Shown: positions 61,003-64,000 of the stretch, piece by piece
Layout: each line of letters opens with the position of its first letter
How positions within the stretch are numbered: the stretch's first letter is position 1
Source: Burkholderiales bacterium
GTDB lineage: Bacteria; Pseudomonadota; Gammaproteobacteria; Burkholderiales; Burkholderiaceae_C
Direction: 5' to 3'
Length of the DNA stretch: 64,000 bases
Assembly: GCA_021414305.1 (NCBI GenBank)
Contig: JAIOOS010000018.1
Location: forward strand, 1 to 64,000
Program-made: the position numbers and the translations under genes
The notes under the pieces: generated by a model
The model's database searches: none
Told to the model about the DNA's origin: nothing
The model's input: the letters and a program-made list of their open reading frames with translations, nothing else

Positions 61003-62913
61003 TCACTTGATTTCTTCGACGGTGAACTGCGTCGCCCCGTACTCGTCGCTGCAGGGCTGGGTGCAGACCGGCGTTCCGGCGAACACCGACGCCGCCGGGC
61101 CGGCCGCCTCCGCGGCCAGGCGAGCCGCTTCGAGCGTCGTCTGCTCGAAGCCGTCGATGTTCTTCATCCCGAGGGCGCGGAACTGACGCGGATGGTTGGA
61201 AACGATCACGAGCAAGTGGTCCATGCCGGGCGGTCCGGCGGCGACGGTGAGCGCGTTCTTCGGCGGCAGCGAGGTCGTGCTGTCGGCCTTGAGCCGGTTG
61301 CTCTTGGCGGCCGTGTTCGGAAACACCTGGACGATGCCGCCATCGGAGCCGTATTGCAGGACGTAGAGATAGCCTTCCTTCTCGGTCTTCACCTTGAAGG
61401 TCAGGTTGTCCTTGTCGATCTTCAGCTGCGGCTTGTCGGCCGCCGCCTCGACCTTGAACGCCGCCGATTGGGCGGCGACGACCCGCTCGAATTCGTGGGT
61501 CGGATCGAACGGACCCGCTGCGGGCGGCGACACGACCGAGCCCGAGGGAAGGGTCGGCGTCGCCGCCGCCACCACGGGCACCGTCGACGCCGGGGTGACC
61601 GGCGCCGCCGTGGTCGGCGCGGTGGCGACCGGCGGCGTGGCGGCGGTGGTCGCCACCGGCGCCGCGGGCTTGCCCGACAGCGCGAAAAAGAGGCCGCCCC
61701 CGACGACGAGCAGCGCCACGACCCCGATCGCGGCGAACATGCCGGTGCGGCTCTTGCGCGCCGCCGCCGCGCCGGCGGGCAGGGCCCCTGCCATCGTCGC
61801 CGGCCCGCGGCCGCGCTTGGTCTTGCCGGAATCGGGGTCGCTGGGCGCCATGCCGAGGTCGTGGCGCAGGTCGTCGATCGACTGCGTGCGCTGCTCGGGC
61901 TTGACCACCAGCGCGCGATCGATCGCTTCGAGGAACGCCGGGCTGTAGCGGCCTTCGCCGGCCTGGACCATCGGCACGTAGTTGTCGTTCATCAGCCGGC
62001 CGACCGAGGTCGGCGGCGTCTTGCCGGTGATCGCGTAGTAGACGACCGCGGCGAGCGCGTAGACGTCGGTCCACGGGCCCTGCTTCATGCCCGGCACTTC
62101 GGCGTACTGCTCGACCGGCGCGTAGCCGGGCTTGAGGATGACCGTGAGCGCCTGCGTCATGTCGCCGATGACGCGCCGCGCCGCGCCGAAATCGAGCAGC
62201 AGCGGCCGGTTGCTGCCCTTGAGCAGGATCACGTTGTCGGGCGCGATGTCGCGGTGGAAGCACTGCTCGGTGTGGATGACGGCCAGCGCCTCGGTCAGCG
62301 GCTCCAGCAGGTCGCGCAGCCACGCCTCGTCGGGCGGCGCGCCCATGGCCTTGAGCTCGTCCTTGAGCGTGATGCCTTCGTAGAACGGCATCACCATGTA
62401 GGCGGTGCCGTTCGCTTCCCAGAAGCGATAGACCTTGACCAGCGAGGGATGATCGAACTGGGCGAGCAGCCGGGCTTCGTTGACGAAGCTCTTCAGCCCG
62501 GCCTCGAAGGTCTCGCGATGCCGCTCCGACTTGACCGACACCTGGGTTCCGCCGACGCGCTGCGCGAGCGACGACGGCATGTATTCCTTGAGCGCGACGC
62601 GCCGGCCGAGCGAGTGGTCGTCGGCCAGGTAGACGATGCCGAAGCCGCCTTCGCCGAGCACCTTGACGATCTCGAACTCGCCGAGATAGAAGCCGACCGG
62701 CAGCATGTTGCCGCCGTCGTTCGCCGCCGGCCGCGGGGGCGCCGGCGGCGGGCGCGGGCGGATGACGGTCGCATCGCCGTCGGGGTTGTAGGCCTCGGGG
62801 GGAGGTGCGATCTCGGTCCGCTGCGGCGCGATCTCGGTTCGCTGCGGCGTCGACGCCGGCTTGGGCGCTTGCGACGGCAGGATGCGGGTCGAATCGTCGT
62901 CGTCCGTGCTCAT
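61003..62913 (-). CDS. Membrane Ser/Thr protein kinase with DUF4384 domain, T6SS-associated
   Basis: 636 residues. An N-terminal disordered stretch carries two threonine motifs (DDSTRILP and DATVIRP) and a duplicated QRTEIAP. The kinase domain (about 80-350) has VALKE (K109), HRDIAPDN (D222) and DFG (241-243). One membrane segment (393-412), an Ala/Pro/Thr linker and a C-terminal DUF4384 region (FKVKTEKEGYLYVLQYG). PpkA-type kinases regulate type VI secretion by phosphorylating FHA proteins. It starts 4 bp after the TagF-like gene. Confidence 0.85.
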   Translation of the reverse strand: MSTDDDDSTRILPSQAPKPASTPQRTEIAPQRTEIAPPPEAYNPDGDATVIRPRPPPAPPRPAANDGGNMLPVGFYLGEFEIVKVLGEGGFGIVYLADDHSLGRRVALKEYMPSSLAQRVGGTQVSVKSERHRETFEAGLKSFVNEARLLAQFDHPSLVKVYRFWEANGTAYMVMPFYEGITLKDELKAMGAPPDEAWLRDLLEPLTEALAVIHTEQCFHRDIAPDNVILLKGSNRPLLLDFGAARRVIGDMTQALTVILKPGYAPVEQYAEVPGMKQGPWTDVYALAAVVYYAITGKTPPTSVGRLMNDNYVPMVQAGEGRYSPAFLEAIDRALVVKPEQRTQSIDDLRHDLGMAPSDPDSGKTKRGRGPATMAGALPAGAAAARKSRTGMFAAIGVVALLVVGGGLFFALSGKPAAPVATTAATPPVATAPTTAAPVTPASTVPVVAAATPTLPSGSVVSPPAAGPFDPTHEFERVVAAQSAAFKVEAAADKPQLKIDKDNLTFKVKTEKEGYLYVLQYGSDGGIVQVFPNTAAKSNRLKADSTTSLPPKNALTVAAGPPGMDHLLVIVSNHPRQFRALGMKNIDGFEQTTLEAARLAAEAAGPAASVFAGTPVCTQPCSDEYGATQFTVEEIK

Positions 62914-62917
62914 CGAC

Positions 62918-64000
62918 TCACTTCGTTTCTCCGCCTTCGGGCTTGGCCGGCGGCACGCCGAACATGTCGAGGATGTCGGGACCGGTATCGGCTCCGTCGG
63001 CGACGTGGGGCGCGACCGGCGACTCGCCGAAAGGCGCGGCATCGGCCGGCACTTCGAAGAGGCCGAGCGGGTCGTCCTTCGCCGGCAGCGTGGCCGGTCC
63101 GAGATCGCCCGGCACGCTCTCGTCGGCGCTGAACATGGCGAGGATGTCGTCTTCCTTCGGCGCCGCCGGCACTTCGCCTGCCGGCAGCAGGTCGACGGGC
63201 GGGTGATAGACACCGAGAACGTCGTGCTCCGGGATGAGCTCTGCCGGCACGGCGGCGTCGGTTCCGGCCGGACCGCCGCCGACCTGGAACATGGCGAGGA
63301 TGTCGTCGTCGGGCAGGAGTTCGCGCGCCGCCTGCTCGCTGCCGGTGGCGGACGCCGGGCTCTGGAACAGCGAGAGCAGGTCGTCGTTGCCCGTCACGGC
63401 CTGCGCCGGCGAGGCGAACACCGGCACGCCCAGGCCCTGCGGCAGCGTGGCCATCGGGTCCTCGGCGGCGGCGCCCGGGGCATTGCGGGCCGCAGCGCCG
63501 GAGCGCGCGCCGTTGCCGCCGGAAAACATGCGAATGAACTCGTCGACGCTTGGCAGTCCTTCGCTCACCAGCAGTTGCGGCCGGCCGGGGGTGTCGGCGA
63601 TCCACAGCGCCAGGCCGCGCATCGGCGGTCGCGGCGTCGTTGCCGCGACCGGCGCGCTGGCGAACACCGCGGCCAGGTCGGCGCGGCTGGCGACGCCCGC
63701 GATGTCGACGAAGCCGCCCCGCTGCGCCACCGCGGCGGCGACCGCGCGACGCATCGTCGCCAACCTGTCCTCGAACGAGACGCTGTCCTCGTCGCCCGGC
63801 GGCGACAGGTCGGCGAGCGCGTTCTCCAGGTCGTCGATCGTCCAGTCGCCCTGCAGCGCGTCGAGCGCCGCGTCTTCGAGGCGATGCAGCCAGGCGAACA
63901 GGCTGTCGAACTCGGCCGCGAGGTCGGGCACCCGCGACAGCGAGGCGACCAGGGTCAGCGGAAAGTGACGGCCGACGCGGTCGACCGAAGGGACGAGCAC
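62918..64000 (-). CDS. TagF-like T6SS protein with acidic motif repeats, N-terminus beyond window edge
   Basis: The frame is open to the window edge, so the N-terminus is missing. The first visible residues (LVPSVDRVGRHFPLTLV) match the TagF/ImpM family, which represses type VI secretion post-translationally. From about residue 150 on, the protein becomes low-complexity with seven copies of an acidic-DDILAMF-like motif, the later ones spaced 25-32 residues. Canonical TagF proteins lack such a tail as far as I know. It is followed directly by the kinase gene. Confidence 0.78.
   Translation of the reverse strand: MLVPSVDRVGRHFPLTLVASLSRVPDLAAEFDSLFAWLHRLEDAALDALQGDWTIDDLENALADLSPPGDEDSVSFEDRLATMRRAVAAAVAQRGGFVDIAGVASRADLAAVFASAPVAATTPRPPMRGLALWIADTPGRPQLLVSEGLPSVDEFIRMFSGGNGARSGAAARNAPGAAAEDPMATLPQGLGVPVFASPAQAVTGNDDLLSLFQSPASATGSEQAARELLPDDDILAMFQVGGGPAGTDAAVPAELIPEHDVLGVYHPPVDLLPAGEVPAAPKEDDILAMFSADESVPGDLGPATLPAKDDPLGLFEVPADAAPFGESPVAPHVADGADTGPDILDMFGVPPAKPEGGETK

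Noticed and set aside
59162..62323. Apparent fusion of the sheath-like protein with the kinase in one open frame
   Set aside because: The part beyond 60955 is out of frame with the kinase gene, and a good ATG with AGGAG at 60955 starts the real protein.

Overview
The window is about 70% GC and carries a dense, mostly syntenic set of housekeeping genes whose order matches betaproteobacteria of the order Burkholderiales: dusB-fis-purH-ruvC, accBC-prmA with a zinc-ribbon gene, ypjD-PP0621-pilSR-ampD-nrdAB, hemA-prfA-prmC-grxD-ubiX, rplU-rpmA-obgE-proB, and ispB-tRNA-Pro-pilBCD-coaE-zapD-yacG. No phage, insertion sequence, integrase or CRISPR array was seen. No gene-free gap exceeds 300 bases. 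The genus cannot be fixed from sequence alone.

Layout. 1-3325: two divergent membrane sensor histidine kinases, the first cut by the window edge. 3344-6116: a two-domain fatty acyl-CoA reductase opposite a phasin-like protein with a histone-like tail, suggesting storage lipid or polyester metabolism. 6199-8198: M32 carboxypeptidase and a YqaA-type membrane protein. 8300-18101: dusB, fis, purH, a PlsC/CdsA-like phospholipid pair, ruvC, an RNB-domain ribonuclease, a TonB-like protein, aroE and mtgA. 18123-24612: a conserved protein of unknown function, a TlpA-like thioredoxin, accB, accC, prmA, a zinc-ribbon membrane protein, a PfkB kinase and a small coiled-coil membrane protein. 24700-29568: a lysine/alanine-rich histone-like protein and nrdAB, preceded by a promoter with two NrdR-like boxes. 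29778-34837: ampD, pilR, pilS, PP0621-like gene and ypjD, all overlapping by a few bases. 34884-38570: ffh, a DUF2726 gene, ftsY and tRNA-Met.

38576-48997: a secreted small protein starting 5 nt after the tRNA, miaB, hemA, prfA, prmC, a putative outer-membrane protein, grxD, ubiX, a lytic transglycosylase, proS and rppH. 49014-52127: proB, obgE, a LiaI-like small membrane protein, rpmA and rplU; obgE and proB form one uninterrupted reading frame. 52310-59139: ispB, tRNA-Pro, pilBCD, coaE, zapD and yacG. 59162-64000: an edge of a type VI secretion locus with a protein joining TssB-like and TssC-like regions, a Ser/Thr kinase and a TagF-like protein with a repeated acidic DDILAMF-type motif.

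The most unusual points are the obgE-proB frame fusion, the TagF repeat array and its fused TssB/TssC neighbour, the near-leaderless gene right after tRNA-Met, and a 14-bp hairpin between nrdB and the histone-like gene that pairs fully only in the minus-strand RNA. Type IV pilus synthesis (pilBCD) and control (pilSR) are both represented, as are cell-envelope genes (mtgA, ampD, lytic transglycosylase).
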